A stretch of DNA of 64,000 nt from Chondrus crispus (GCF_000350225.1 NW_005178997.1:93967-157966); one strand, 5' to 3'; positions 32,248-42,463 are shown, numbered from the stretch's first letter. The notes: generated by a model not told the origin, from the sequence alone. Numbers and translations are program-made.

Positions 32248-33530
32248 TTACTGTGTTCCCTCTCTGACCTTGTCGGCAAGGTCAGCTGGGGTTGTTGTGC
32301 TCCCCCGTGGCGCGTCCGTCGGCGGTGGCGCGTACACGCAGCGATCTGCGCAGACCCGCTCAGTGACCCCATCACGATCGATCGTGATGGTTCGGCGGTC
32401 GTTCGCCATGACACGGTAGGGTCCAACCGCCGGGGACGCGAGCTTGTTCGATGTCCTCCCCCCATCGGTGGGGTTGAGGTATACGTACTCTCCGGGACGG
32501 AGTCGCGAATCGATCCGGCGTATGCGCTTATCGAAGTCGCGCTTGTAGCGAGCCTGCCTCCGACGCAGGCTCCCGTAGGCCTTCTGGATTGTCGAGTCCA
32601 AGGTCTGGAGGAACTCGGCGCATTCGTTCCCTCTGTTGGCAGGGGGCGCGTCACCGTCAGCTCGTCGAAGCGAGAACTCCGGCAGTGGCCTACTGAGCAC
32701 GAGCTCGAACAGCGTCGTGCCGGTTGTGCGGTGTACGTGGGAGTAATACGCGTACGTAAGCGGCCCCACGTACACGTCCCAGTCATCTTGATGCTCGCCT
32801 ACGTAGTTTCGAAGCATCGCAGCGATCGTTCGGTTGTATCGCTCGACTTGCCCGTTCGTCTGGGGATGGTACGCCGATGTGTACATATTAGTAATCCCAA
32901 GAACACGGCACGTGCTGTGGAAGAACTTGGCGTTAAACTGCGGTCCGTTATCCGACAGCAACGTGTGCGGGACGCAGTACTTAAACACCCACGATTCGCA
33001 GAACGCAACTGCGACGGTGTATGCGGTTATCGTGCGGAGCGCAACGACTTGCGTCAGCTTGCTAAAGCGGTCCGTGATCACGAGCAGGAACCGTTTTCCT
33101 GATTTCGTCTTGGGGAGTGGCCCCAAGATGTCGATGGCCAGGCTCTCGAGCGGCCTGGTAGCTGGAAACAATCTCAATCGGTTGAGATGTTTCCTCAGCT
33201 TGACCCGGTTCATCGCGCAGGTTCGACTACCTCGCACTGTGGCGGCGACATCTGCGGCCAGATGGGGCCAGTAGTACTCGCAACGGAGCGCGTAGTACAT
33301 ACGGTTCTGGCCCGAGTGCCCCGCGATGACCGGGTTGCGGCACAGGCGAAGCAGCCTGGCGCGGAGCGTCCGAGGTACCACCACCTGCACAATAGCAGGG
33401 TCGAAGGGGTGTCTCCGCTTGAGCACCCCCTGGTGGTCCTCGAAGGACGCGGAGTCCCGGGACTCTGACTGTCGTGCCAAAACGGTTTGGCAGAAGTCAT
33501 CCACGCGTTGATCGTCAGCAATCTCCTCTA
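32248..33530 (-). CDS. Ty3 chromovirus integrase
   Basis: A 418-residue frame plus a few upstream codons (LTIEEIADDQRVDDFCQTVL linker). The catalytic D,D-35-E residues are all present: Asp in LAIDILGPLPKTKSGKRFLL, Asp in LLSDNGPQFN, Glu in HPQTNGQVERYNRT. The N-terminal zinc site is degraded: GHSGQNRMYYAL keeps one His, the other His is missing, and C-x2-C reads S-R-T-C. The C-terminal SH3-like region has LRPGEYVYLNPTDGG and VGPYRVM. The upstream join to the linker requires a one-base frame change near 33530. Inserts reverse-transcribed DNA into the genome in intact elements. Confidence 0.9.
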
Positions 33531-35959
33531 TCGTAAGAGGGCCGGAAGGTCGTCCTGCGGTGGGGAGTCGAGCGCGCCAGCCTCGGGGTCTTCGGCGCGC
33601 TGGATGTGGGCGGCGGGCACTTGGCCGGGGGTCGTTCGAGCCGATCCCTCCCTTGTCGACGGTGTCCTCTCTGCGGAGCTAGGTCGGCCAGCTCCTGCCT
33701 CCCCGACTTGATCGGTCAAGTCGGTGAGGTGTAGCGCATATGCGATCCCCTCGGCGACACGGCGATCGGTGGGATCTTTGGGGCGTCTTGCATCGGCCCA
33801 CGCCTCACGCTCCGTCTTGTGCACGGGGCTTACGGAAGCCTCGGTGCCTTCACGGTCTGTCCGTGGCATCTGACCTACAGAGGTCAGGGTGTCTTCTCTT
33901 TCGCTCACACGCGCCGGGCTTACGGAAGCCTGGGCGCCTTCGCGTTCTTCGCCGATGGTGGTCACCACCGGACTCACCAGGGTCTCCTCGTGGGGCGAAG
34001 CGTGCGCTGCCACCCGAACAGTTCAAGAATCCTTGACGCGGGGGGCCGGCTTCGTCCGCCGACTGCCGGAGGAGATTGCGCATTTCGGGGCGCGTCTCCA
34101 TCTGGTAGTGGTAGTCCCTGTATGCCGTGAACATTCGTTGTTCCGGGGACAGGAACTGGCACGCGTACATGGCGTGACCGTACGTACGGTATAGCCAACA
34201 CACGTACGGGCTGCCATCTCCCGAGGCGAAGATCGCCGCTTCGCGTGCCTCCTCATCGGTGAGGCGGGGCACGCGAGGAGGAGCGACTCCTCCATCTCGA
34301 TTCGAGATGTATAACTCGGCGACCCGGCGGTCCGTCCAACTCGTCACCCTCGGGGTGCGCGCGAACGCAATCGCAAATCTTCCAGTCGATCTCGTTGATG
34401 CTGGCGCTGGAGGTCGGCCTCCCACGGACTTGCGGCCTCGCGCATTGAGGACAGGGTCGGCCTGCCACTCATCCTCTCCTATGTGGAGGGGTGCCGCAGG
34501 CGAACTTGTCGCATGCGGCCTCGGGGTTCGATTCCCCCTCGCTGCCGGTTTCGGATCCGGCAGCGGCAAATCGCGCAGAGCGCGGCACGTTGTGCCTGCC
34601 GCCTTCGCGATGCGGCGGATCGTTGGACGGTCTGTCTTCTGTTGTCCGGGCAATGGTTGGACGGTCTCACCCACTGCGGCCCGGGTCGCAGGGGCTAGTC
34701 TGCGTAAGAATTCGTGTAGCGTACGGACGTCTACCGGACCGGTGTGCGCGGTGAGATCCACCGGCTGATAGCCGCCGCAGCCGGGATTGAAAGAGAGAAT
34801 CGGTTCTCTTGATCCGCGGGCGGTATCTCCGCGTCTTTTGTCGTCCACGTACGGTACGCGTGTCATCTACCGCATGTCTCCGGTGACATGCGGTAAGGCT
34901 TGGGTCTCGGATGCACAATTCGCGTCCGTCTTGGGGCTGCGCTGCCCAGTGACCCGACTGGTGTCGGCACCAGTCGGGCTCCCTTCTTGCGCATCGGGCG
35001 CGTTCGGAGGTACAGTTGCACCGGGCCCTCTCGAGGGGGCTCCGGGCGACCTTTCGGCCGATGCCTGTTCCATCTTACGAACGCGCCTGACGGGGTGACG
35101 GGTAATGTACGTACGTGTACCGGACCGGGGTGCGCGGTGTAATCCACCGGGGGGTAGCCGCCCCAGCGAGGATCGACGGAGAACATGAGTTCTCCGGATC
35201 CGCGAGCGGCTCCTCCACGGTCCTGGTCGTGCCCGTACGGTACCTGTCGCAACTGCCGCATGCTTCCGGGGGCATGCGGCAGAGCTTGAGTCTCGGACGC
35301 GAAGTTTGCGTCCGCCGTTGGTTTGATATCCTCCGCGCTCCGATTGGTGACGGCACCAGTCGGAGGCCACTCCTGCGCATCGGACGCGTCCGGAGGAACA
35401 GTGGCACCGGGCCCTCTCGGGGGGGCTCGGGGCGACCTTACGGCCGAGTCCTGTTCTAACTCACGAGCGCGCCGGCGCGTCGAGTTGAGTTCCGCAGCCG
35501 TATGCGCGAACGCTCCCATCTGTTCGGCAGATGGGGAAGGCTGCGTGTCCTCTCGTACCCCGGAGTTCGTACTCGCGGGTCGACCTGCAACGTCCGCCGT
35601 AGGGGCCTCGATGCGCGCGTCCTCGACCAACACTAGACGGAGTGCAACTGGTCGGCGAGCGCGCGCAGGCTCTCCCAGGACTGAGTCACGCGCTCAAACT
35701 TTCCTTCGTGGAGGGAGCGCGACTCGTCAGGACAGCGGGCAGAGACCTGGTTGGTCACGTCGACACGAAGGGATGTCCGGACATCCTCGATATACTCCGC
35801 GATGCGTTCGTACATCGCGCGAGCGCGTCCTTCTGAGTAGTCCGGCGACGGTTCGCGATCCCGAGGACCTGCGGCGCCGTCGTCGGATCGGACGCGTAGC
35901 ACGGACGCCAGCATATCGGTCGGTGCGGAGTGGACCGAGGGTTCGGACCCTTCGCTCAT
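33531..35959 (-). pseudogene. Ty3-B Gag and linker, several frameshifts
   Basis: Starts at the ATG at 35959 (MSEGSEPSVHSAPT) 77 bp inside the 5' LTR. The N-terminal segment ends at a frame change near 35635. The middle segment is Pro/Arg-rich and partly duplicated. The 34866-33850 frame holds the zinc-knuckle region CWLYRTYGHAMYAC, where Tyr replaces the second Cys of C-x2-C-x4-H-x4-C. A linker frame (34013-33531) with repeated ASVSP and REGxE motifs leads to integrase. There is no protease D-T-G motif, no RT YxDD and no RNase H anywhere in this interval. Confidence 0.75.
34720..35480. repeat. ~386-bp tandem duplication within Ty3-B gag
   Basis: The block starting GTACGGACGTCTACCGGACC (about 34720) recurs, diverged, at about 35107 (GTACGTACGTGTACCGGACC). 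Both contain the palindromic CCGCATG...CATGCGG segment and GGCACCAGTCGG. Each copy encodes a GGYxPVDxTAHxGPV segment. Confidence 0.75.
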
Positions 35960-36019
35960 CTCGACGCATACGGACGCGGAGGAAATCGGCCGTCTTCTTG
36001 GAACGATCTTAGAGTCTTC

Positions 36020-36034
36020 TAGGTCGGGAGACCA
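36020..36034 (-). other. Primer-binding site of Ty3-B
   Basis: Minus strand TGGTCTCCCGACC begins one base after the 5' LTR. It is shared with Ty3-A at 10294-10309. Confidence 0.75.
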
Positions 36035-36035
36035 C

Positions 36036-36704
36036 TTTAGTATAAACACCCCCAACGGAGGAGGGTGTATACTCAGTTCTTGCGGAGACCCCGATCGGCG
36101 GGAAGACGGGAAGCAACCCCAGCTAACGGAACCGGGCGAGCCCGGGGTAGCAGTGGTAGAGCGGGTACGGTCGAGGACGCGCGCACGCGCGGGCCGATCT
36201 ACGCCTCGACGCCCCGGCGCAGCGCTGGGTGACGTACCAGCGCTGACGGGCGGAGGCGGATCTAGGCTCGCTGGCGTGCTTGCGCGTCCCCTGCCCGCTC
36301 GGTTTCTAACTAGATACGGGCTAGTGGGGACCCGTTCTAGAATAAGCGGGGTGAGGTTGACCAAAGGCGTAGGTTCTGGACAAGCTCGTGCTTGTCCTCT
36401 CCCCTCCGCCGTCGGTCCGCTCATATTTAGTATACAAACCTCTATAATAACACTACAGTACCGAGGTACTGTAGTGGTCTACTGTAGTGCAGGTCGGCCT
36501 GCACTGTACGGTGTCAGCATCGGTGCTGACAGTACACGTGGTACCCGTGTGTGTGCGCTTCGTACGCGCCGGGTACACGTATGCACGTGTGATGTGGGGC
36601 ACACGTGGACACGTTCGGTGGTACTGTAGAGCGTCGGGCTCTACAGTAACTAAGTCAATCGTGATCTAATCTAAAGAGAGTCCCCCAGGGGGGGTTATGC
36701 TACA
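36036..36704 (-). repeat. 5' LTR of Ty3-B
   Basis: 669 bp, about 98-99% identical by eye to 28388-29056. Its left end is TTTAG instead of TGTAG, a substitution in the terminal dinucleotide. It has the same hairpin series as the 3' LTR. Confidence 0.92.
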
Positions 36705-37087
36705 AGCATTAGTCTGATCAATTTCTTCAAAAGCTCCGGCCTGTTCGGCTGCCTCTGATGTCAACCTTTCAAACTCCAATTGTTCATCAGTGGGAGATGA
36801 TCTTGCTTCCGCGACATGCGTCGTGACCAGTTCTTGCAAGGCGGAACCAGAGTCTCCACAGGTTCCGTCCGGTTCGAGGTACATGTCCTCCGTCTTCGTG
36901 ACAAGGTCGTGGATTACGTGTACGGCGGAAGTTCCCTTGCGGAGTTGGTCACGTACATACTCCGTGACGCCACTTGTCTTGTGGAAACGGGCGAGGTGAT
37001 CCTCAGAACCGCACTCATGACACAGCATACGGTTTCCATTCCGGTCCAATGGGTTCTTCCGGAGGCTGCTCTTGTTCGGCGGGTACC
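36705..37087 (-). pseudogene. Copia gag, zinc-knuckle segment
   Basis: Gag sequence between the solo LTR and Ty3-B. The knuckle reads CHECGSEDHLARFH: C-x2-C-x4-H-x4-H, with His rather than Cys as last ligand. An acidic tail follows (EQLEFERLTSEAAEQAGAFE). The frame is continuous with the neighbouring gag segments after excision of both insertions. Confidence 0.8.
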
Positions 37088-37773
37088 TGTAGCATAAACA
37101 CCCCCAGAAGACTGGAGGTGTATGCGCAGTTCGACCTGTAGACCCCGGATCGGAGAAGGGGTGAAGCGGGCCAACCAGCTACGGAACCGGGCTCGGGCCC
37201 GGGTAGCGGTGGTAGAGCGGGAGCGAGCAGGGACGCGCGCACGCACGAGCGGATCGACGCCTCGACGCCCCGGAGCAGCACTGGGTGACGTACCAGTGCT
37301 GACGGGCGGAGGCGGTTCCGTGCTCGCTCGCGTGCTGCGCGTCCACTCCGGCTCGGCTCCGACTAAACCCGCGCGAAGAGCGAAGGCGACGTTTAGAATA
37401 AGCTGGGTGGACTGACCTTGGCGGTCGGTTGAGGACCAGCCCGTGCTTGTGGCCCCCGTCCGCCGTCGGTCCGCTCCATATTAAATATACAAAACCATCT
37501 ATCATAACACTACAGTACCGAGGTACTGTAGTGGGCTACTGTAGTGCAGGTCGGCCTGCACTGTGATACTGTCAGCTATGGCGAGGCTGACAGTACACGT
37601 ATTACCCGTGGTGCGTGCGCGCTTCGTTCGCGCGTGGTACACGTGTGCACGTGGGCTGTGGGCACACGTGGACACGCTCGGTGGTACTGTAGAGCGTCGG
37701 GCTCTACAGTAACTAGATCAATCGTGATCTAATCTAAAGTGAGTCCCCCAGGGGGGGGGGGGGTTATGCTACA
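37088..37773 (-). repeat. Solo LTR of the Ty3-B family in Copia gag
   Basis: 686 bp, TGTAGCATAA to TTATGCTACA, flanked by the target duplication GTACC (37083-37087, 37774-37778). No internal sequence is left, so it arose by LTR-LTR recombination. It is more diverged from the Ty3-B LTRs than they are from each other, and has a longer G run near its end. Confidence 0.93.
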
Positions 37774-39160
37774 GTACCCAGAACCAAATTTGTGCTTGCG
37801 GAATTTTGGTTGTGGGGGACGTCGGCCGTATTGCTGGTAAAACGCGGGTTTGTCAGCCACTTGTTCTTTGCCATAGCGCTCCTGTGTGAACTGGAGTTGC
37901 TCACGTAGTGCAGTCACAAAGCGGTTGTACGTAAACTTAGCCGTGGAAATTTGGCTCAGCGCCGGTTCTGCCCATTTCTGGTTCAAAACAGGGGCCCGGA
38001 GATACCTAACTTTGTGTTTCTCGGAGCGGAACGGCTCGGGACATTGGGGTGTCAAATTGTTGACCCTGGTCACGAAACGGTCTAGTCCTACATTAAGACT
38101 GGTAACGTCTGCTTCTCGCATGATCTTGTCGATGGACAGCATCTCTAGCTCCGACTGAGCTTCGAGCTGCCGAGCATCGGAGTCATATTCCGATAGCATA
38201 ACCTGAACGAGCTCCTTATAGTTCATCCACGTTGTGCAATTCTCGAAGAAGAAGTCGCGCGCTGAACCAGAAAAGATATTAATGAAATACTCTGCCTTTT
38301 GCTTCGGCCTCAGAGCTTGCTGCATAGCGCATACGTCATAGTCACGGATGACATTTCGAATGGGGCGCATCTGAAGTGTTCTTGATCGCGGTCACCAGAA
38401 AACTTCCCGTTTTGAAGTAATTTTGAACGGCAGATGCCTTTCTCGTTGTGTCTACCGGAAACGGCATAGGTTCATCCGGGGTTTGAGATGTCGGATCGGC
38501 TGTCGGGGCGGATGCTGGGTCGGAATTGGCAGCATTCTTAGCTTGACGGCGGACGTTACCAACTTGAATCCCAGTTTCATTTTGTTCATTATTGTGGTCA
38601 TCGGGGCCAGAAGCTGGAAGTGTTTCACGATGAACAGTGACTGCAGGGGCACCTGGAGTTTCCAGAGGTATTACTGCAATAGAGGGTGCAATGTTAGGCG
38701 GCGAACCTGAAGGGCTTGGTGCATCCAAGCTCTGCGAACGCTTGTGGCGCGTAACCACATTCTTCACCATGTCCACGGTGGGAACGAGAATGGAAGCTAG
38801 CCAGGCGTGTGACATTGCGATGGAGTCAGTTTGAGACTGTGCATCAACTGCTGACAGCATCTCACCTGACATGGGTAGACACTCGTACAGGTTTGCCACG
38901 TCCTTAAGAATCTGGGTAGCGAACGCGGGTTGGCGGAAGTAGTTGTCTGTGAAGATCATGCTTGTCGGGAGTAGCATAGACTTGATCATTTCGGCGATTT
39001 CTTGGGGTGGTGCTTCCGAGCTGATTTCATTCATTTCTAAGGCCCACCCGGCAACAGAGAGCAGGTTCTTGGTCGCGGCATCTTCTGAAGTGTAACGACC
39101 AATTAACTTGATGAGGCGATCGCGAGTGGCGTTTCTTGCCTCGACAGATGCACGAGTCAT
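37774..39160 (-). pseudogene. Copia gag, N-terminal segment
   Basis: I start at ATG 39160 (MTRASVEARNATRDR), about 40 bp inside the 5' LTR; an earlier GTG is unlikely. The first frame runs to about 38370, with helical capsid-like sequence and a Ser/Pro/Thr-rich linker. A one-base frame change near 38370-38342 moves to the frame MRPIRNVIRDYDVCAMQQAL, which has the capsid features EYFINIFSGSARDFFF and MLSEYDSDARQLEAQSELEM. It ends at the solo LTR insertion within a Tyr codon. Confidence 0.82.
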
Positions 39161-39199
39161 CTTAAGAATAGCTACTTTCACGCAGCAGCAAATCCGGAT

Positions 39200-39474
39200 T
39201 GTCGCTGGAGGTCATAAGTAGCCTTGCACTGGATCGAGAGACCCAAACTCGCGAGAAGGTGGCAGTGGGGGGGAAGTAAGAACTGAAGGAAAAACAGGTA
39301 GCGAGCTAGATGCTCGATTTACTCTGTTGTGTTTTCCTCTGGCCCCCTCCGTTCGGCTAGCGCCAGAACGGTAGGGTCATTATATGTAAGATGCAGTGTA
39401 GGGGACGACGACGGATCTAGATTGGAAAATCCAAATCCCGATTGTGCGAACGCACAGGGTTACTGTGCACAACA
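39200..39474 (-). repeat. 5' LTR of the Copia element
   Basis: 275 bp, outer flank ATTTG. The inner junction on the minus strand is ...GCGACA then ATCCGGATTTGCTGCTGC. No TGG follows, so priming is not by an ordinary tRNA 3' end; an internal (half-tRNA) primer, as in Drosophila copia, is possible. Confidence 0.92.
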
Positions 39475-39779
39475 ATTTGGTCCTCTGCCTTCACAGTAAC
39501 CCCGAAATCGTGGCGGGTTACTGCGACAGAACTTCTGTCAGTGCTCGACGATAGCATGGAATGCTGACCCAAGAGCCTCGAGGGCACACTGTACTGGAGA
39601 GCTACAGCGGGCACAACGGGCAGATCTGGACACGTGTGGTGTTGCACGTCGCACAAATCGGCCACGTGTACAACGTGTCACCAACGCGTGTTGGGGGATC
39701 GATCATGAATAAACATGAATGTTCACAGTTTATGCGTGAAGTTTCAAGCAAAATGAAGAAATGCAAAAACTATGACGAA

Positions 39780-39967
39780 ATCGTGGACTCACACTGTATG
39801 TTGCCGAAAAGTGCTCGCGTAAACCCTCTATTCTTACAAAATTCTTGCTGTCCCCAAGTCAGCAGCGGCGGGGGTATCTTTTTCTTTCTTGTCGAGGAAG
39901 CGCAAGTCAAAAATAAAATAGGTCGAATAGTGTCCTCAAATGAGGACCAACGTCCAATAGACACTAC
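39780..39967 (-). mobile_element. Diverged MITE fragment
   Basis: Read on the minus strand from 39967: TAGTGTCTATTGGACG, then the palindrome CCTCATTTGAGG, then a stretch alignable to the MITE at 23269. Only one end is recognisable; the left limit is a guess. Confidence 0.5.
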
Positions 39968-40137
39968 GTATATGAGCAGTGCGCTCTGACTGAGTAGGAT
40001 AACCCGTCCCACTGAAGATAGCATGTGTCTGGCGTTCTCGGGACTGACATTTTGGACGACGTAGATGATGAAAAAGGCATCTTCAGCGAGTCCGTTACAA
40101 GTCTAGTTGCATCGGATAACCAAGCTCAATAAAAATT

Positions 40138-41220
40138 TCAAACCCCCTTCTGCTTTCGCCTGTGTTGTTCCAAGGCGCTGGCCTCTAGGGCTTTTTTCAA
40201 TCGTTTTGCCTTTTTCTCTGACACTACATTCTCCGGCACAGTCCCCAGCTGTACTCTTGTCTCAAACAAGACTCCGTCAAAATCAGTGCGAGCAGCCAGG
40301 GTGTCGGCAATTTGCCGAAAGTCGTTCAAGCAACGACACTTTGCAACCTCCTCATTCAAGTCCATATTCACATCCAAGCGACTTCGAAAAAGCTTAAAAA
40401 TGTGGAGGCGGACTATGCGCATGGGTGTGTTGTACTTTTCCGCTAAATCCAAGTACTCCATCGCCAGTTGCATTCTACTGGGGGCCGTTTCTCCCTCCTT
40501 GTTAAACGCGGCGGGGTTGTCCAGAAGCGCCCAGGCGGACATGACGCCTTCGGCCTCGGTAGATTGGATAGCATGATCTGCATCAGCTTTGCATCGGACG
40601 TTACCGTTGGCAATGACAGGAATGCTGACTGCGCGCTTAACAGCCCTGATGGCCTCCCAGTCGGCTGGCGGGGCGTCCTTTCCTTTTTGCTCACGCGTCC
40701 GTCCATGAACAGCAAGCAAGCTAGCGCCAGCGCACTCTAACATTTTGGCGTACTCGACGGTTCTCTCGACAGTGGGAAAGATGCGAATCTTGCACCAGAT
40801 AGGGACGGTGAGGTCGCGTGCAGCTGTGCTGACAATGTCGTGCAAAAGGTTCCACTCGTCCTGTAGAAAGGAACCGTAGTGCCCCTTCCGTGCGATACCC
40901 TGCGGGCAACCGAGATTGAGGTCGACAGCGTCGACGTGGTCCTGCACGTGGCGGGCGGCCTCGACGAGGAGGGCCGGGTCGTTGGCGCAGAATTGGGCGG
41001 CGAGGGGACGGTCAGCGGGGTGTGTGGTGAAATGCTCGAGACGGTACTTTGCGTCGCGTGCGAAGATCTTCGAGTTGAGCATGGGGGTGTAGGCAAGGTC
41101 TGCGCCGTACTTGCGGGTAAGGTCGCGGAAGGCGAGTTCGGATGCATCGACCATGGGAGCGACGACGTAGCGGGGGGAGCCCAGACGGCGCCAGGCGTCC
41201 CAGGAGGCGGAGGACTTCAT
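40138..41220 (-). CDS. tRNA-dihydrouridine(16/17) synthase, Dus1 type
   Basis: Flavoenzyme reducing uridine to dihydrouridine in the D loop of tRNA with NAD(P)H. I choose the Met at 41220 (360 residues) because family similarity begins about 16 residues later; an upstream extension to 41475 is open but rich in low-complexity residues. Motifs: FMN-site APMVDAS (21-27), catalytic Cys105 in LNLGCPQGIARKGHYGSFL, CKIRIF, VHGRTREQ and IPVIANGNV. The GIARKGHYGSFL form is typical of the Dus1 subfamily rather than Dus2 or Dus3. The C-terminal helical tRNA-binding domain ends in a Lys-rich tail. It is divergent from the membrane-protein gene at 41786, and is a single exon. Confidence 0.93.
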   Translation of the reverse strand: MKSSASWDAWRRLGSPRYVVAPMVDASELAFRDLTRKYGADLAYTPMLNSKIFARDAKYRLEHFTTHPADRPLAAQFCANDPALLVEAARHVQDHVDAVDLNLGCPQGIARKGHYGSFLQDEWNLLHDIVSTAARDLTVPIWCKIRIFPTVERTVEYAKMLECAGASLLAVHGRTREQKGKDAPPADWEAIRAVKRAVSIPVIANGNVRCKADADHAIQSTEAEGVMSAWALLDNPAAFNKEGETAPSRMQLAMEYLDLAEKYNTPMRIVRLHIFKLFRSRLDVNMDLNEEVAKCRCLNDFRQIADTLAARTDFDGVLFETRVQLGTVPENVVSEKKAKRLKKALEASALEQHRRKQKGV

Positions 41221-41785
41221 CTTAGAAGATGCGAAAGAGCGGGCGGCGACAAGAGCGGTTTCCCTGCAGAGACCGCCGTACTTGTGCAGCTTGGGACGCC
41301 GGGCCGGAGAGGAAAAAAATAAGGGAGGACCTCTCTGACACAAGTGACACGTGCGAGATGTATAGTACACGTGTACATCATGTACACGTGTATCGGGAAT
41401 GTGTATGGAACAGGACTTCGGAGAGAGGACGGCTGGGTGAAGGGTTTTGTTTTGGGCACTGCAGGTTGACTTCAAAGGGTACCTTCAAACAGGTCCAGTT
41501 CTCAGCCTCCGAGGCGTGTGGTCTCAGGACACCCCTCAAGCCTTCGAAAAATTATGCGCCGAATGTAAACCTGTAGCTTCCGCATCATCAGTGCCCTGCC
41601 ATCTTTTCTGTATCAATAGTGCCTTGCCCTCCCCGCTCCGCCTCACCACCTCCCGGCAACCCCCCTCCCCCCCCCCCCCCCCCCCCCCCCCCCGCACAAC
41701 TGTTCTTCCTGTTGCTCTGGTGGAAACTCAGTTGCACGCGAGGCCCTGCCCCACGTGCCCCACAAAACCAACCGCACTGCAAGCA
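41221..41785. promoter_or_regulatory. Shared upstream region of two divergent genes
   Basis: A 565-bp gap between the start codons of the Dus1 and membrane-protein genes. It holds two copies of the palindrome TGTACACGTGTA/GTACACGTGTAC (about 41368-41391) near the Dus1 start and an uninterrupted run of 27 C at 41667-41693 before the membrane-protein ATG. A bidirectional promoter is inferred from layout only. Confidence 0.45.
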
Positions 41786-42463
41786 ATGGCGGGGGATCAC
41801 GACGGCGACGTGTTTAGTCTGTCTCGTCGCGTTCTGTTGCTGCTCATTGCGGCGACCTTTGTCGCCGGCTGCGCCGTGCTCGCACTGGGTCTCCGTGTCG
41901 TCCCCGTGTCCGAGTTGGGAGCCGTCACAGCAGCTCTGTTTTACGTCCTTGCCGCAAGCCTGTTACAGCCAGCCCCGTGGCAAGCCAACAGCCGCCCGGA
42001 TAGGATCAGGCCGCTCGCGCTCGACCGCCAGCTTAGCCGCGTCACCGTGCGCCTGTTCTTGACTGGCAGCTTTGTGCTTTCGCTTTTGCTGCCGTGGGCC
42101 TGGATTACCGCCGGCATTAAGAACGCAGAGTGCAAGCTGTTGGGGCCGCATTTGTTTCTCATGATGGCCCAGGTCCTGTTCGAGATTTGGAGCTATCGAA
42201 ATACAGTCAGCGCCTTCATACGAATCTGCATTCCGGTCGCCTTTGTGTCATATAGGCTTGGGTTGCTTGTGAACTGGGTGAGAGCGGCGTTTGAGGGAGG
42301 AGGCGATGGGGGGATAAGGGATCTCGCGATGAAGGCCCTGGCGTTGAGTAACCTCACGTTTTGGGGCGTCGTCTTGTTTTATGTACTTTTGCTTAAGGTG
42401 TGCCCGCCCTACTTTCTGGAGCAGCGTCAGCTGAAGAGCTCAGAGACAGCAACGCAGTCGTAG
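41786..42463 (+). CDS. Multi-pass membrane protein, DUF7733-like
   Basis: A 225-residue protein starting at ATG 41786 (MAGDHDGDVF); upstream codons in this frame come from a poly-C tract. Hydrophobic segments lie at about residues 13-34 (VLLLLIAATFVAGCAVLALG), 41-58, 88-110, 117-133 and 195-215. The GPHLFLMMAQVLFE and IRICIPVAFVSYRL segments resemble a plant/algal family of uncharacterised transmembrane proteins. Function is unknown. There is no signal peptide beyond the first helix. The C terminus is polar and probably cytosolic or lumenal. Confidence 0.75.
   Translation: MAGDHDGDVFSLSRRVLLLLIAATFVAGCAVLALGLRVVPVSELGAVTAALFYVLAASLLQPAPWQANSRPDRIRPLALDRQLSRVTVRLFLTGSFVLSLLLPWAWITAGIKNAECKLLGPHLFLMMAQVLFEIWSYRNTVSAFIRICIPVAFVSYRLGLLVNWVRAAFEGGGDGGIRDLAMKALALSNLTFWGVVLFYVLLLKVCPPYFLEQRQLKSSETATQS

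Larger units (their letters stand above)
28388..36704 (-). mobile_element. Ty3 chromovirus Ty3-B, RT-less, inserted in Copia
   Basis: Two 669-bp LTRs (28388-29056, 36036-36704) with roughly ten differences by eye, and a perfect 5-bp target duplication AGCAT (28383-28387, 36705-36709). The minus-strand order is 5' LTR, primer-binding site, gag, linker, integrase, chromodomain, a ~3-kb non-coding segment, polypurine tract, 3' LTR. No RT, RNase H or protease motif is present between gag and integrase, so it must have used proteins from another copy. High LTR similarity marks a more recent insertion than its Copia host. Confidence 0.92.
24254..39474 (-). mobile_element. Copia retrotransposon split by two nested LTR insertions
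   Basis: Two 275-bp direct LTRs (24254-24528 and 39200-39474) are flanked by the same 5-bp target duplication ATTTG (24249-24253 and 39475-39479). The coding order on the minus strand is gag then protease-integrase-RT-RNase H, as in Ty1/Copia. Inside are the Ty3-B element (28388-36704, target duplication AGCAT) and a solo LTR (37088-37773, target duplication GTACC). Subtracting both, plus one duplication each, gives 6208 bp, a normal Copia size, and the gag frame is exactly continuous across both excision points. The LTRs differ at about 13 positions by eye. Confidence 0.95.

Noticed and set aside
34515-34535. B-box-like GGGGTTCGATTCCCCC, possible tRNA gene
   Set aside because: No matching A box, acceptor stem or D arm nearby; it lies within Ty3-B gag coding sequence.
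41221-41475. Longer N terminus of the Dus1 protein
   Set aside because: The extension is low in complexity, crosses palindromic promoter-like DNA and has no family similarity; a short mitochondrial presequence cannot be fully excluded.
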